From Nocardia sp. NBC_01327 (lineage in GTDB: Bacteria; Actinomycetota; Actinomycetes; Mycobacteriales; Mycobacteriaceae): a stretch of DNA of 64,000 nucleotides. Of this stretch, positions 1-8,141 are shown one piece after another. Made by a program: the position numbers and the translations under genes. The DNA lies in NCBI RefSeq assembly GCF_035958815.1, contig NZ_CP108383.1, positions 2,976,001 to 3,040,000 of the forward strand, given 5' to 3'. Within the stretch, counting starts at the first letter, position 1. Each line of letters starts with the position of its first letter. The notes beneath the pieces were generated by a model. That model was not told the DNA's origin. It worked only from the letters and a program-made list of their open reading frames with translations, and did no database searches.

Positions 1-46
1 CCAGTTCCGCGACAACGGTGTCAGGTCCGTCGCGCGGCGCCGCGGA

Positions 47-406
47 TCAGTCGTTGCAGATGGCCGCGCGCACGATGGTGGAATCGCCGTACCAGAGCGC
101 GGAACTCTCCGCCTCCGCCGGGGTGCTGCCGTATCCGCCGGTGTACTTGTTCATGCTCGCCGAGTAGGCGACCGAACCGCAGCCCGTGAAGGAGGCGACG
201 GTCGAGCAGTCGCTGTAACCGCACTTGGCCTCGGCGGCCTGGCTGGCGGCGGACTCGGAGTCGTAATTCCAGGCCCAGCCCAGATCGCCGTCGCCGGAGA
301 CGGCAATGGCGCCCCAGTTGGCGGAGGCCGACGCCGGTGCGGCGGGCAATACGTTGGCGAGGGCGGCGAACGCGATACCGGCGGTACCGAGAAGGATCTT
401 GCGCAT
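47..406 (-). CDS. Secreted DUF4189 domain protein
   Basis: Small exported protein of 119 residues. Residues 1-29 form a signal peptide (basic MRK start, hydrophobic core, ASASA cleavage motif before Asn30). The mature part is about 90 residues, with four cysteines (62, 67, 76, 117) able to form two disulfides and small, aromatic-rich repeats, as in DUF4189 proteins. These are abundant in Nocardia and other Mycobacteriales; their function is unknown. An AGGAAC ribosome-binding site lies upstream of the ATG. It is transcribed alone. The call to the family rests on overall pattern (WGAIAVS start, GYSDC, GCGSVAYS); the biological role cannot be stated. Confidence 0.8.
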   Translation of the reverse strand: MRKILLGTAGIAFAALANVLPAAPASASANWGAIAVSGDGDLGWAWNYDSESAASQAAEAKCGYSDCSTVASFTGCGSVAYSASMNKYTGGYGSTPAEAESSALWYGDSTIVRAAICND

Positions 407-557
407 GAGTGTTCCTAGCTGTGTGTCGAACCGATAGTGCAGCCGGCCGAACGAATTCGGCCGTGCGCACCACTATCGTGTGCGGCACCGACACGCGTTA
501 ACCGCTAGGTGAACACGCAGAGGGGAAGGCGCTCAGCGCTTTTCCCGTCCGGGAAGA

Positions 558-1028
558 TCAGTTTCCGGCCCACCGATTGGCCGTGATCTCGTACCCGGGC
601 AGGCCCGCGGTGGACACCTTGGACTCGTAGATCCGCACGTAACCGGTGCTCGTGATCCGCCAGATGCCGTCCTCGCGGCGGTAGGTGTCGTTGTAGTACG
701 CGGCTCCGCGAATCAGCAATTGATAGTCGGGGACTATGACCGTGTCCTCCAAACACCAACTGCCGGTGGCGGTATCACCGTCGACCTCGATCTCCGGGTG
801 ATTGGCCACGTGCACGGTGATGATGTTCCCGCTCAGCGCGCCCTGCATATAGTCGACAATCTGGTCCCGACCTGCGAATTCGAGCGGCATACCGCCCGAC
901 GGCGACCCGTAGGAACCGATCACGTCGGTGCTGAGCGTCTCGCCGAAATCCTTCCACTGCTTGAGGTCCAGCGTCCGCAGATAGCGGTACTTGAGTGTGC
1001 GAATCTCCTCGACTGCGTTCAAATCCAT
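558..1028 (-). CDS. SnoaL-like (NTF2-fold) polyketide cyclase/isomerase family protein
   Basis: A 156-residue soluble protein with the length and layout of SnoaL_4/NTF2-like proteins: N-terminal helices (MDLNAVEEIRTLKYRYLRTL), the GRDQIVDYMQGAL helix, then curved beta strands ending in DGIWRITSTGYVRIYES. Such proteins are cyclases, isomerases, dehydratases or hydrolases on polyketides, steroids or other small molecules; the substrate is not evident. The reading frame stays open far upstream, but the family begins at this ATG. It is transcribed divergently from a DapB-like oxidoreductase only 45 bp away, suggesting joint regulation and a shared pathway. Confidence 0.8.
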   Translation of the reverse strand: MDLNAVEEIRTLKYRYLRTLDLKQWKDFGETLSTDVIGSYGSPSGGMPLEFAGRDQIVDYMQGALSGNIITVHVANHPEIEVDGDTATGSWCLEDTVIVPDYQLLIRGAAYYNDTYRREDGIWRITSTGYVRIYESKVSTAGLPGYEITANRWAGN

Positions 1029-1073
1029 AGTGAATTGGACCACGACCAACCAAGCATTTGCTACCCTCCCGAA

Positions 1074-2147
1074 ATGATACCCACCCTGGTCTGGGGCACC
1101 GGCAATGTCGGCCGTGCCGCCATCCGCGCGGTGGCCGCGCATCCGGCGCTGAAATTGACCGGTGTGCTCGTGCACAATCCGGCGAAGGTGGGCCGCGATG
1201 CGGGTGATCTCGCCGGGCTCGACACCGAACTGGGGGTGGCGGCGACCGACGATATCGCCGCCGCGCTCGCCTCCGGGCCGGGCGCCGTGGTGTACGCGGC
1301 CTCGGGCGATATCCGGCCCGATGACGCGCTCGCCGATATCCTGCGCGCACTGCGGGCGGGCGCGGTGGTGGTGACACCCGCGCTCTACGCCCTCTACGAC
1401 CAGCGCAATGCCCCGGCAGAACTTCGTGAGCCGGTGCTCGCCGCCATCGCCGAGGGTGGCGGATCGCTGTTCGTCTCCGGCGTCGATCCGGGCTGGGGCA
1501 ACGATGTGCTGCCGCTGCTCGTGAGCGGGCTCGGCAGCACCGTGGATGTGGTGCGCTGCCAGGAGATCTTCGACTACACCACCTACGACCAACCCGATTC
1601 GGTGCGCTATCTGGTCGGCATGGGCCAGCCCATGGACTACGACCCGCCCATGCTCATGGCCTCGGTGCCGACCATGGTGTGGGGCGGGCAGATTCGGCTC
1701 ATCGCGCGCGGACTCGGCGTCGCCGTCGAGGAGATCCGCGAGGTGGTCGAGCGGCGTCCGCTCGAAGCCACCGTCAGCACCGAGCTCATGGGCGAATTCG
1801 AGGCGGGCACCCAGGGTGCGATCCGTTTCGAGGTGCAGGGCATTGTCGACGGCCGCCCGCGCATCGTCATCGAACACATCACCCGCATCCACGCCTCCTG
1901 CGCCACCGATTGGCCGCTGCCGCACAGCGGCGCCGGCGCGCATCGCGTGATCATCGAGGGCCGCCCGCGCATCGAGGTCACCATCCAGGCCACCGATGAG
2001 GACGGCAATCACTCCGCGGGCGGAAACGCCACCGCCGTAGGCAGATTGGTCGGCGCCATCGACTGGCTCGTGGCCGCCGAACCCGGCCTCTACGACGCCC
2101 TCGACATTCCCCTGCGACCCGGCACTCTCGGAAGGAACCAGCCGTGA
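1074..2147 (+). CDS. DapB-like NAD(P)H-dependent oxidoreductase
   Basis: A 357-residue protein with an N-terminal Rossmann fold (VWGTGNVGRAAI, residues 5-16) of the dihydrodipicolinate reductase N-terminal superfamily. It is much longer than true DapB (about 245 residues) and lacks the DapB substrate motif, resembling instead the actinobacterial family related to 2,4-diaminopentanoate dehydrogenase, usually annotated only as dihydrodipicolinate reductase-like. The ATG was chosen because the Rossmann motif starts immediately and TACCCT lies 6 nt upstream, consistent with a leaderless transcript. It overlaps the next gene by 4 bp (GTGA), so the two are translationally coupled. The substrate is unknown; the neighbours suggest small-molecule, perhaps steroid or aromatic, metabolism. 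Confidence 0.82.
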   Translation: MIPTLVWGTGNVGRAAIRAVAAHPALKLTGVLVHNPAKVGRDAGDLAGLDTELGVAATDDIAAALASGPGAVVYAASGDIRPDDALADILRALRAGAVVVTPALYALYDQRNAPAELREPVLAAIAEGGGSLFVSGVDPGWGNDVLPLLVSGLGSTVDVVRCQEIFDYTTYDQPDSVRYLVGMGQPMDYDPPMLMASVPTMVWGGQIRLIARGLGVAVEEIREVVERRPLEATVSTELMGEFEAGTQGAIRFEVQGIVDGRPRIVIEHITRIHASCATDWPLPHSGAGAHRVIIEGRPRIEVTIQATDEDGNHSAGGNATAVGRLVGAIDWLVAAEPGLYDALDIPLRPGTLGRNQP

Positions 2148-2635
2148 TCATCGACATTCCCGAAGGCAAGGACCCCATCGGCTACGTGTGGGGTGAAATG
2201 GTGCCCGGCATCGGCACCGCCGCCGCCGCGTTCTCCCTCGCCGTCTACTCGCACACCACGCTGGGACTGCGCGAATTCGAGGCCGCCCGGCTGCGCATCG
2301 CGCAGATCAACGGCTGCCTGTTCTGCCTGGACTGGCGCACCGATCGTGACGGCGAGAAGGTCGGGGAATCCTTCGAGCAGGACGTCACCGACTGGCGCAC
2401 CACCGAATCCTTCGACGACCGCACCCGCCTGGCCGCCGAATACGCCGAGCGCTACGCCCTGGACCACCACAATCTCGACGATGAATTCTGGGCCCGCATG
2501 TTTGCCGCCTACTCCCAGGCCGAAGTGGTGGAACTGTCCATGTGCCTGGGCTCCTGGCTGGCCTTCGGCCGCCTCAATCATGTGCTCGGCCTCGATGCCG
2601 TCTGCGTACTCCCCGGTCATCCCGCGGGGCAGTAG
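2144..2635 (+). CDS. Carboxymuconolactone decarboxylase (AhpD-like) family protein
   Basis: A 163-residue all-helical protein of the CMD/AhpD family. The helix FEAARLRIAQINGCLFCLDW carries a CxxC pair (Cys58, Cys61), the position of the peroxidatic cysteines in AhpD, but the usual downstream His of the CxxCxxxH motif is not seen, so peroxidase activity is uncertain. It starts at GTG, overlapping the stop of the DapB-like gene, and forms a two-gene operon with it. The family covers alkylhydroperoxide reduction and ring-opening decarboxylation; co-occurrence with an oxidoreductase and SnoaL protein favours a catabolic or detoxifying role (inference). Confidence 0.82.
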   Translation: MIIDIPEGKDPIGYVWGEMVPGIGTAAAAFSLAVYSHTTLGLREFEAARLRIAQINGCLFCLDWRTDRDGEKVGESFEQDVTDWRTTESFDDRTRLAAEYAERYALDHHNLDDEFWARMFAAYSQAEVVELSMCLGSWLAFGRLNHVLGLDAVCVLPGHPAGQ

Positions 2636-2734
2636 CAGTCGATGAGCGGTGTCGTCCGGCCCTACCTGGACGACACCGCTCGATTCTTTATCCGGCCCTG
2701 CCCACCGGAGCCTTGCCCGCTGGTCGGAGCGGGG

Positions 2735-2773
2735 ATACTCTGATGAGAGTAATCAATACTCTGGTCAGAGTAT
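2735..2773. promoter_or_regulatory. Tandem palindromic operators upstream of padR
   Basis: Two related inverted repeats. The distal one at 2737-2750 is ACTCT-N4-AGAGT. The proximal one at 2756-2773 is ATACTCTG-GT-CAGAGTAT, with perfect 8-bp arms. Their centres are 21 bp apart, about two helical turns, so two dimers would sit on the same DNA face. The proximal site ends 12 bp before the PadR start codon and would overlap the promoter or leader, consistent with autorepression by the PadR protein. Confidence 0.7.
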
Positions 2774-2785
2774 GCGGAGGTGGGC

Positions 2786-3469
2786 ATGGCTGGGAAACGA
2801 GCGTTTCGCCGTGTCAATCCGTTGTCGCTGGCGGTACTGGTGCAGCTGTGGGAGCGGCCCATGCATCCGTATCAGATGTCGCAGACGCTCAAGCAGCGCG
2901 GCAAGGACGACAGTGTGCGGATCAATTACGGTGCGCTGTACGCCGTGGTGGAATCGCTACTGCAGCAGGGGTTCATCGACGTCGTCGGGGCCGAGCAGGA
3001 GGGGAATCGGCCCGCGCGCACCGTGTACCGGATCACCGATGACGGCATTGCCGAAATGCGGGACTGGTTGCGCGAGTGGGTATCCGAGGCCGAGAAAGAG
3101 TATCCGCGGTTCATGGCCGCGCTGTCGTTTCTGCCGGTGCTGGGCCCCGATGAGGCCGCCGATCTGCTGAACCGCCGAATTGCCGTGCTGGACAAGCGGA
3201 TTGCCGCCATCAATGACACCAAGATCGCCACCGAGAGCTGGCTTCCCGAACTTCTCATTATCGAGGGGCTCTACGAGCTGCGGATGCTGGAGGCCGATCG
3301 GGAGTTCACGGCCGGGCTGGTGGTCCGCATCCAGACGGGCGAGCTGGGCGGGATCGCGGGCTGGCGGCAGATATACGAACTGTCGCAAAAGTTTCCGGGC
3401 GGCCGGATACCGCCGGAGGAGAGCGACAAGCTCATGGAGGAATGGGGGTTACCGACACCACCCACGTGA
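2786..3469 (+). CDS. PadR family transcriptional regulator
   Basis: A 227-residue PadR/Vir-type repressor. Residues about 10-90 form the winged helix (LSLAVLVQLWERPMHPYQMS; VRINYGALYAVVESLLQQGF; GRT-like wing at ARTVYRITDDG). The C-terminal half is the helical dimerisation domain. ATG at 2786 is preferred over the in-frame GTG at 2780 because GGAGG (2776-2780) sits 5 nt before it. It precedes an ATP-binding cassette exporter on the same strand, a frequent PadR arrangement in which the drug ligand derepresses its own efflux pump. The strong palindromes upstream are probably its own operators. Confidence 0.9.
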   Translation: MAGKRAFRRVNPLSLAVLVQLWERPMHPYQMSQTLKQRGKDDSVRINYGALYAVVESLLQQGFIDVVGAEQEGNRPARTVYRITDDGIAEMRDWLREWVSEAEKEYPRFMAALSFLPVLGPDEAADLLNRRIAVLDKRIAAINDTKIATESWLPELLIIEGLYELRMLEADREFTAGLVVRIQTGELGGIAGWRQIYELSQKFPGGRIPPEESDKLMEEWGLPTPPT

Positions 3470-3491
3470 TCGACCATCCCGATACACGACA

Positions 3492-3521
3492 ACGGCCCGG
3501 GTGCGCTAACACCCGAGCCGT
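3492..3521 (+). terminator. Hairpin after padR
   Basis: ACGGC (3492-3496) pairs with GCCGT (3517-3521) and CGGGTG (3498-3503) with CACCCG (3510-3515), with one C/A mismatch and a CGCTAA loop. No T-run follows, so it may be a weak terminator or attenuator between the regulator and the exporter genes. Confidence 0.5.
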
Positions 3522-3630
3522 CGCCGGATCCGAACGATCGGCGGCGTAGACCGCTGATGCTCGAACTGCACTCACAGCATATCTGCCGGTCTCGCGGTCG
3601 TTCGAATCCCCGAACCACGAGGACCGAACC

Positions 3631-4668
3631 ATGTCTTTTTCTTCCCACCCACCTGCTACAGCCATGCCCGCGGTCGAGGTCAGCGACCTCGTCAAGGTCT
3701 ACCCCGGCGGACGGCGAACCCCGGAAATCCGGGCGCTGGACGGCCTGACCTTCGCCATTGCCGCCGGCACCGTCTACGGAATGCTCGGGCCCAATGGCGC
3801 GGGCAAATCCACCACCACCAAGATCTGCACCACCCTCGCACGCGCCACCTCGGGCACCGCGCGGGTGGCCGGATTCGATGTCGGCGCCGATGCGGGCGCC
3901 ATCCGCCATCGCATCGGCTACGTCTCCCAGGGCTCGGGCGCGGACCCGCGGCAGACGCCCTTCGAGAATCTCGTCATGGCCGCCCGGCTGCACGGGATTT
4001 CCCGGCGCGACGCCCTCGGGCGGGCCGCCGGACTGCTCGAGCAATTCCAGCTCACCGAGGCGCGGGATCGTAAGGTGGCCAAGCTGTCCGGCGGTATGCG
4101 GCGCAAGCTGGATGTCGCCGTGGGGCTGGTGCATACGCCGGCGGTGCTGTTCCTCGATGAACCCACCACCGGACTCGACCCGCAGGCGCGCGCCGAAATG
4201 TGGTCCGAGATCCGGCGATTGGCCACCGAGGCGGCGCTCACCGTGGTGTTGACCACGCACTATCTGGAGGAGGCCGATGAGCTGTGCGACCGCCTGGTCA
4301 TCATCGATCACGGCCGCGCCGTCATCGAAGGCACTCCGGCACAGCTGAAGTCGACGCTCGACGGCGACACCTTGACAGTGGAGCTCATCAACCCGGACGT
4401 GGCCGCGGTGCGTGCGGTCGGCGAATCGATCTCCGCACTGCGCGATGTGGTGGTCGAGACCGATGGACCCGGCGGCCGCATGATCGCCCGCACCGACGAT
4501 CCGTCCGGCGTGGTCGGCCGGGTGATCTCGGAATTCGACGCTGCCGCAATTGCATTCGGTGCGGTGTCGGTGTCACGCCCGACCCTCGATGATGTGTATC
4601 TGCACTATGCGGGCCGCTCCTACCGGTCCGGCGCGGCCCATGGCAAGCGGGCGGAGGTGGCAGCATGA
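3631..4668 (+). CDS. ABC exporter ATP-binding protein, DrrA type
   Basis: A 345-residue nucleotide-binding subunit. Walker A is GPNGAGKST (53-61), the ABC signature LSGGM (152-156), Walker B VLFLDEP (172-178), followed by the H-loop TTHYLEEADEL. The extended C-terminal 100 residues, ending in SRPTLDDVYLHYAGR, are typical of the daunorubicin-resistance DrrA family. GAGGA at 3619-3623 is 7 nt before the chosen ATG; an in-frame ATG at 3664 would fit the domain start equally well. It overlaps the permease gene by ATGA. It would energise export of an antibiotic or lipid; the substrate is unknown. It is probably controlled by the upstream PadR protein. Confidence 0.93.
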   Translation: MSFSSHPPATAMPAVEVSDLVKVYPGGRRTPEIRALDGLTFAIAAGTVYGMLGPNGAGKSTTTKICTTLARATSGTARVAGFDVGADAGAIRHRIGYVSQGSGADPRQTPFENLVMAARLHGISRRDALGRAAGLLEQFQLTEARDRKVAKLSGGMRRKLDVAVGLVHTPAVLFLDEPTTGLDPQARAEMWSEIRRLATEAALTVVLTTHYLEEADELCDRLVIIDHGRAVIEGTPAQLKSTLDGDTLTVELINPDVAAVRAVGESISALRDVVVETDGPGGRMIARTDDPSGVVGRVISEFDAAAIAFGAVSVSRPTLDDVYLHYAGRSYRSGAAHGKRAEVAA

Positions 4669-5471
4669 GCACCCTGACCGCCTACGAAACCCCTTCCGCC
4701 GGATGGTTCGTCGCCGCCGGGCAGATCTTCCGCCGCTGGTCGATCAATACCCTGCGCGAATCCTGGGGTGTGGCCGCCGCACTGCTGCAACCCATTGTCT
4801 GGATTCTCTTGTTCGGCCAGGTCTTCAAATCGGTCGGCAGTATTCCGGGATTCGGCTCGGCGAACTACATCACCTTCCTGGTGCCGGGCGTCCTCATGAT
4901 GACCGTGCTCTACTCCGGCGTGTGGGCGGGCACCTCCTATATCGAGGACATCGACAACGGTGTGATGAATCAGCTGCTCACCGCGCCGATTTCGCGCAGC
5001 GCGGTGATCGCGGGCCAGCTCGCCGTCCAGCTCGTCATCGGCATCGTGCAATCGGCGCTCGTGCTCGGCATCGGATTCCTCGGCGGCGCACGGTATCCCG
5101 GCGGTATCAACGGAATGGCGCTCGCGCTCGCGGCCGCCACCCTGCTGGCGGCGATCTTCTGCGCCGGGTCGGTGGCCCTCGCGCTGACCGCGCGCAGTCA
5201 GATCGCCTTGATCGGCATGTCGCAGCTGATCATTCTGCCCGCGACCTTCCTGTCCTCGGGCATGATGGCCACCGCCCTCATGCCCGGTTGGGTGCAGGGC
5301 ATTTCGAGGTTCAACCCGGTGTCCTGGGCGGTCGATATCGGCCGCAGCGGACTCGCGGGCGCGGCGGACGCGGGATTCGTGGCCGCCCACCTCGGGTACC
5401 TGCTGGCGCTGGCCGCCCTCGCGTTCTGGTGGGCCGTCTCCGCCTTCCGGAGTTATCAGCGCACACAGTGA
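4665..5471 (+). CDS. ABC-2 type exporter permease, DrrB type
   Basis: A 268-residue membrane protein with six predicted helices (roughly 45-65, 78-100, 125-150, 157-185, 190-215, 240-258). It contains ABC-2 signatures such as FLVPGVLMMTVLYSG and the amphipathic NPVSWAVDIGRSGL loop. It starts within the stop of the DrrA-like gene (ATGA), so the two subunits are translationally coupled and form a half-transporter of two ATPases and two permeases in the inner membrane. It ends 7 bp before the convergent yaaA gene. Confidence 0.92.
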   Translation: MSTLTAYETPSAGWFVAAGQIFRRWSINTLRESWGVAAALLQPIVWILLFGQVFKSVGSIPGFGSANYITFLVPGVLMMTVLYSGVWAGTSYIEDIDNGVMNQLLTAPISRSAVIAGQLAVQLVIGIVQSALVLGIGFLGGARYPGGINGMALALAAATLLAAIFCAGSVALALTARSQIALIGMSQLIILPATFLSSGMMATALMPGWVQGISRFNPVSWAVDIGRSGLAGAADAGFVAAHLGYLLALAALAFWWAVSAFRSYQRTQ

Positions 5472-5478
5472 CCGGCGG

Positions 5479-6222
5479 CTAGGTGAGTACGAGAAGTTCG
5501 GTCGGCGAAGCGATTTCGATGCGCAGGCCGAACTTCTCGGCCACCCGGGCCAGGCCGTTGATATCGGTCGGCTCGGAACGGGCGAGGACCAGCGCGCGGG
5601 CCAGCAGACCCTTGTGGTGCTTATTGAAATGGCTCACCACCGTCCGGCTGCCGTCGGGACGCTCGGTGAGCACGGCGGCGGTGATCGCACCCGGAATGCG
5701 GCCCAGGTTCTGGTAGGTGCCCGACCGCAGATCGACGATCAGCTGCCCGTCGGTCTCCTCGCGCAGCGCCTCCGGCAGCACCTGCTTCCACACCGATTGC
5801 AGTGTCGGCATACCGGGCAGCTTCGAACCGCCCGAAAGCCGGTACGCCGGAATCGGATCGCCCGCCCGGACCACACCGAACAGCGCCGACCCGATGGCGA
5901 GGCGCGCATTGGCCTTGGTGCGCTGGGCGGTGGTGAAGCACGCGGCATCGAGCGCGTCGTAGAGCACGCCGGTGTACCGGTCCAGCGCCGCCCGCGTCGG
6001 CGAGGTGCGCAGCGCGGCATTGCGCGCGATCTCCGCGTCAGCCCCCTTGCCCAGTGCCAGCGCGGACCGCGAGGCCTCCGGATCGGCGGCCAATTGGATC
6101 AGCTCGGTGACCAGCTTGTCGCGAACCGCCGTGAGCTGCGGCATCGCAAGGGTGTCCAGGTCCAGGGGACGGCCCGAACCACCGTCGGACTTGGTTTCTG
6201 AGGGAGGCAGCAGCACCAGCAC
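5479..6222 (-). CDS. yaaA: YaaA/DUF328 family peroxide stress protein
   Basis: A 247-residue protein of the YaaA family. In Escherichia coli YaaA lowers free intracellular iron and protects DNA from oxidative damage. Diagnostic segments are the N-terminal [14 protein letters not shown], the central [29 protein letters not shown], and the C-terminal [16 protein letters not shown]. The frame is open to 6426, but the family begins at the GTG at 6222; a second GTG at 6216 would give MLLPPSE. It is divergent from proS with an 82-bp gap, an arrangement that places both promoters close together. Confidence 0.9.
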   Translation of the reverse strand: MLVLLPPSETKSDGGSGRPLDLDTLAMPQLTAVRDKLVTELIQLAADPEASRSALALGKGADAEIARNAALRTSPTRAALDRYTGVLYDALDAACFTTAQRTKANARLAIGSALFGVVRAGDPIPAYRLSGGSKLPGMPTLQSVWKQVLPEALREETDGQLIVDLRSGTYQNLGRIPGAITAAVLTERPDGSRTVVSHFNKHHKGLLARALVLARSEPTDINGLARVAEKFGLRIEIASPTELLVLT

Positions 6223-6290
6223 AGGCGAACACGGTAGTGCACGCGAGCGAGCGAGCAGTGAGGCACTGTGGGCATCGGCCGAGCAGCGGC

Positions 6291-6307
6291 TATCGTGTGG
6301 AGCCGTG
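6291..6307 (+). promoter_or_regulatory. Putative leaderless promoter of proS
   Basis: TATCGT (6291-6296) fits an actinobacterial -10 element and ends 8 nt before the GTG start at 6305. That is the spacing expected if transcription starts on the start codon itself. A GGAG at 6299-6302 is too close to act as a normal ribosome-binding site. Confidence 0.45.
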
Positions 6308-8062
6308 ATCACCCGCCTCTCCCACCTCTTCCTGCGCACCCTGCGCGACGATCCCGCCGATGCCGAGGTGCCCAGCCACAGGTTGCTGGTCCGCGCCGGA
6401 TATGTGCGCCGCATCGCGCCCGGCATCTACTCGTGGCTGCCGCTCGGCCTGCGCACGCTGCGCAAGATCGAGAACGTCGTCCGGGAGGAAATGGACGCCA
6501 TCGGCGCCCAGGAGATTTCGCTGCCGGCGCTGCTGCCGCGCGAACCGTACGAGACCACCAACCGGTGGACCGAATACGGCGACGGCCTGTTCCGGCTCAA
6601 GGACCGCAAGGGGCAGGACTACCTGCTCGGCCCCACCCACGAGGAGCTTTTCGCGCTCACCGTGAAGGGCGAATACAACTCGTACAAGGATCTGCCGGTC
6701 ACCCTGTACCAGATCCAGACCAAGTACCGCGACGAGGCGCGTCCGCGCGCCGGCATTCTGCGCGGCCGCGAATTCATCATGAAGGATTCGTACTCCTTCG
6801 ACCTCGATGAGGACGGGCTCAAGAAGAGCTACAGCGCGCACCGCGAGGCGTACCAGAAGATCTTCGAGCGCTTGGGCGTGTCGTATGTGATCGTGGCCGC
6901 CACCTCCGGCGCCATGGGCGGATCCGCCTCCGAGGAGTTCCTGGCCGACAGCCCCGTGGGTGAGGACACCTACGTGCTCTGCCGCGAATCCGGTTATGCC
7001 GCAAACGTCGAGGCAGTGATTACCGCCGCACCCCCCGAGATCCCGCTCGAGGGTCAGGCCGAGGCCGTGGTGCACCAGACCCCCGGCACTCCGACCATCG
7101 CGTCGCTGGTGGAGTGGGCGAACAGCGCGGGCATCGCCGAGCAGCTGGGCCGCCCCGTCACCGCCGCCGACACTCTGAAGAACGTGATCGTCAAGCTGCG
7201 CTACCCGGACGGCAAGACCGAGATCCTCGGCGTCGGCCTTCCGGGCGACCGCGAGGTCGACGAGAAGCGGCTCGAGGCCTCGGTCGAACCCGCCGAGGTG
7301 GAGCTGCTCGGCGATGCGGACTTCAAGGCCAACCCCTTCCTGGTCAAGGGCTACATCGGCCCGAAGGCGCTGCTGGCCAACGGTGTTCGCTACCTGCTCG
7401 ACCCGCGCGTCGTCTCCGGCACCGCCTGGATCACCGGTGCGGACGAGTCCGGCAAGCACTATGTGAACCTGGTCGCCGGTCGTGACTTCGTCGCCGACGG
7501 CACCATCGAGGCCGCCGAGGTCCGGGACGGCGATCCCTCGCCCGACGGCCGTGGCGTCCTGGAGGCCGCGCGCGGCATCGAGATCGGCCACATCTTCCAG
7601 CTCGGCCAGAAGTACACCGACTCCTTCGAGGTCGACGTGCTCGGCGAGAACGGTAAGCCGGTGCGCCTGACCATGGGCTCCTACGGCGTCGGCGTCTCCC
7701 GCATGATGGCCGTCATCGCCGAGCAGATGCACGACGAGAAGGGCCTGCGCTGGCCCCGCGAGGTCGCGCCGTACGACGTGCACGTGGTCATCGCCAATAA
7801 GGACGACGGCGCGCGCGAGGGTGCGGAACAGATTGTGGCGGAACTGAACTCGCACGGTCTCGAGGTGCTCTTCGACGACCGCAAGGCCTCCCCGGGCGTC
7901 AAGTTCAAGGATGCCGAGCTGCTCGGCATGCCGCTGGTGGTCGTCATCGGCCGCGGCTGGGCCGAGGGCAAGCTCGAACTGCGCGACCGCTTCGCCGGCA
8001 CCAGCGATGAGCTCCCGGCCGAATCGGCCGTGGCGTCCATTGTCGCCAGGGTGCGCGGCTGA
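6305..8062 (+). CDS. proS: Prolyl-tRNA synthetase
   Basis: A 585-residue class II aminoacyl-tRNA synthetase that charges tRNA-Pro, of the bacterial type with an editing (INS) domain. Motif 1 surrounds [14 protein letters not shown], motif 2 is [20 protein letters not shown], the INS domain spans about 220-390, motif 3 is [17 protein letters not shown], and the anticodon-binding domain ([10 protein letters not shown] to [13 protein letters not shown]) is C-terminal. Length matches the bacterial-type family. GTG at 6305 is chosen because [20 protein letters not shown] is the conserved N-terminus. A perfect bidirectional hairpin follows. Essential for translation. Confidence 0.97.
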   Translation: MITRLSHLFLRTLRDDPADAEVPSHRLLVRAGYVRRIAPGIYSWLPLGLRTLRKIENVVREEMDAIGAQEISLPALLPREPYETTNRWTEYGDGLFRLKDRKGQDYLLGPTHEELFALTVKGEYNSYKDLPVTLYQIQTKYRDEARPRAGILRGREFIMKDSYSFDLDEDGLKKSYSAHREAYQKIFERLGVSYVIVAATSGAMGGSASEEFLADSPVGEDTYVLCRESGYAANVEAVITAAPPEIPLEGQAEAVVHQTPGTPTIASLVEWANSAGIAEQLGRPVTAADTLKNVIVKLRYPDGKTEILGVGLPGDREVDEKRLEASVEPAEVELLGDADFKANPFLVKGYIGPKALLANGVRYLLDPRVVSGTAWITGADESGKHYVNLVAGRDFVADGTIEAAEVRDGDPSPDGRGVLEAARGIEIGHIFQLGQKYTDSFEVDVLGENGKPVRLTMGSYGVGVSRMMAVIAEQMHDEKGLRWPREVAPYDVHVVIANKDDGAREGAEQIVAELNSHGLEVLFDDRKASPGVKFKDAELLGMPLVVVIGRGWAEGKLELRDRFAGTSDELPAESAVASIVARVRG

Positions 8063-8082
8063 CCCGTAGTCGGCGAAACAGC

Positions 8083-8115
8083 AAGCCGCGCATCACACTC
8101 GGTGATGCGCGGCTT
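8083..8115. terminator. Bidirectional intrinsic terminator, proS / binding-protein gene
   Basis: A perfect 14-bp stem (8083-8096 with 8102-8115) closes a 5-nt loop ACTCG. It is followed by TGTTGTTT on the plus strand and TGCTGTTT on the minus strand. It lies between two convergent genes and can stop transcription from both sides. Confidence 0.85.
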
Positions 8116-8141
8116 TGTTGTTTCGACCCGGTCGTTTCCGC

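Noticed and set aside
3600..3609. GTTCGAATCC, resembling a tRNA T-loop
   Set aside because: The flanks do not pair as a T-stem and no D-arm, anticodon arm or acceptor stem can be built around it.
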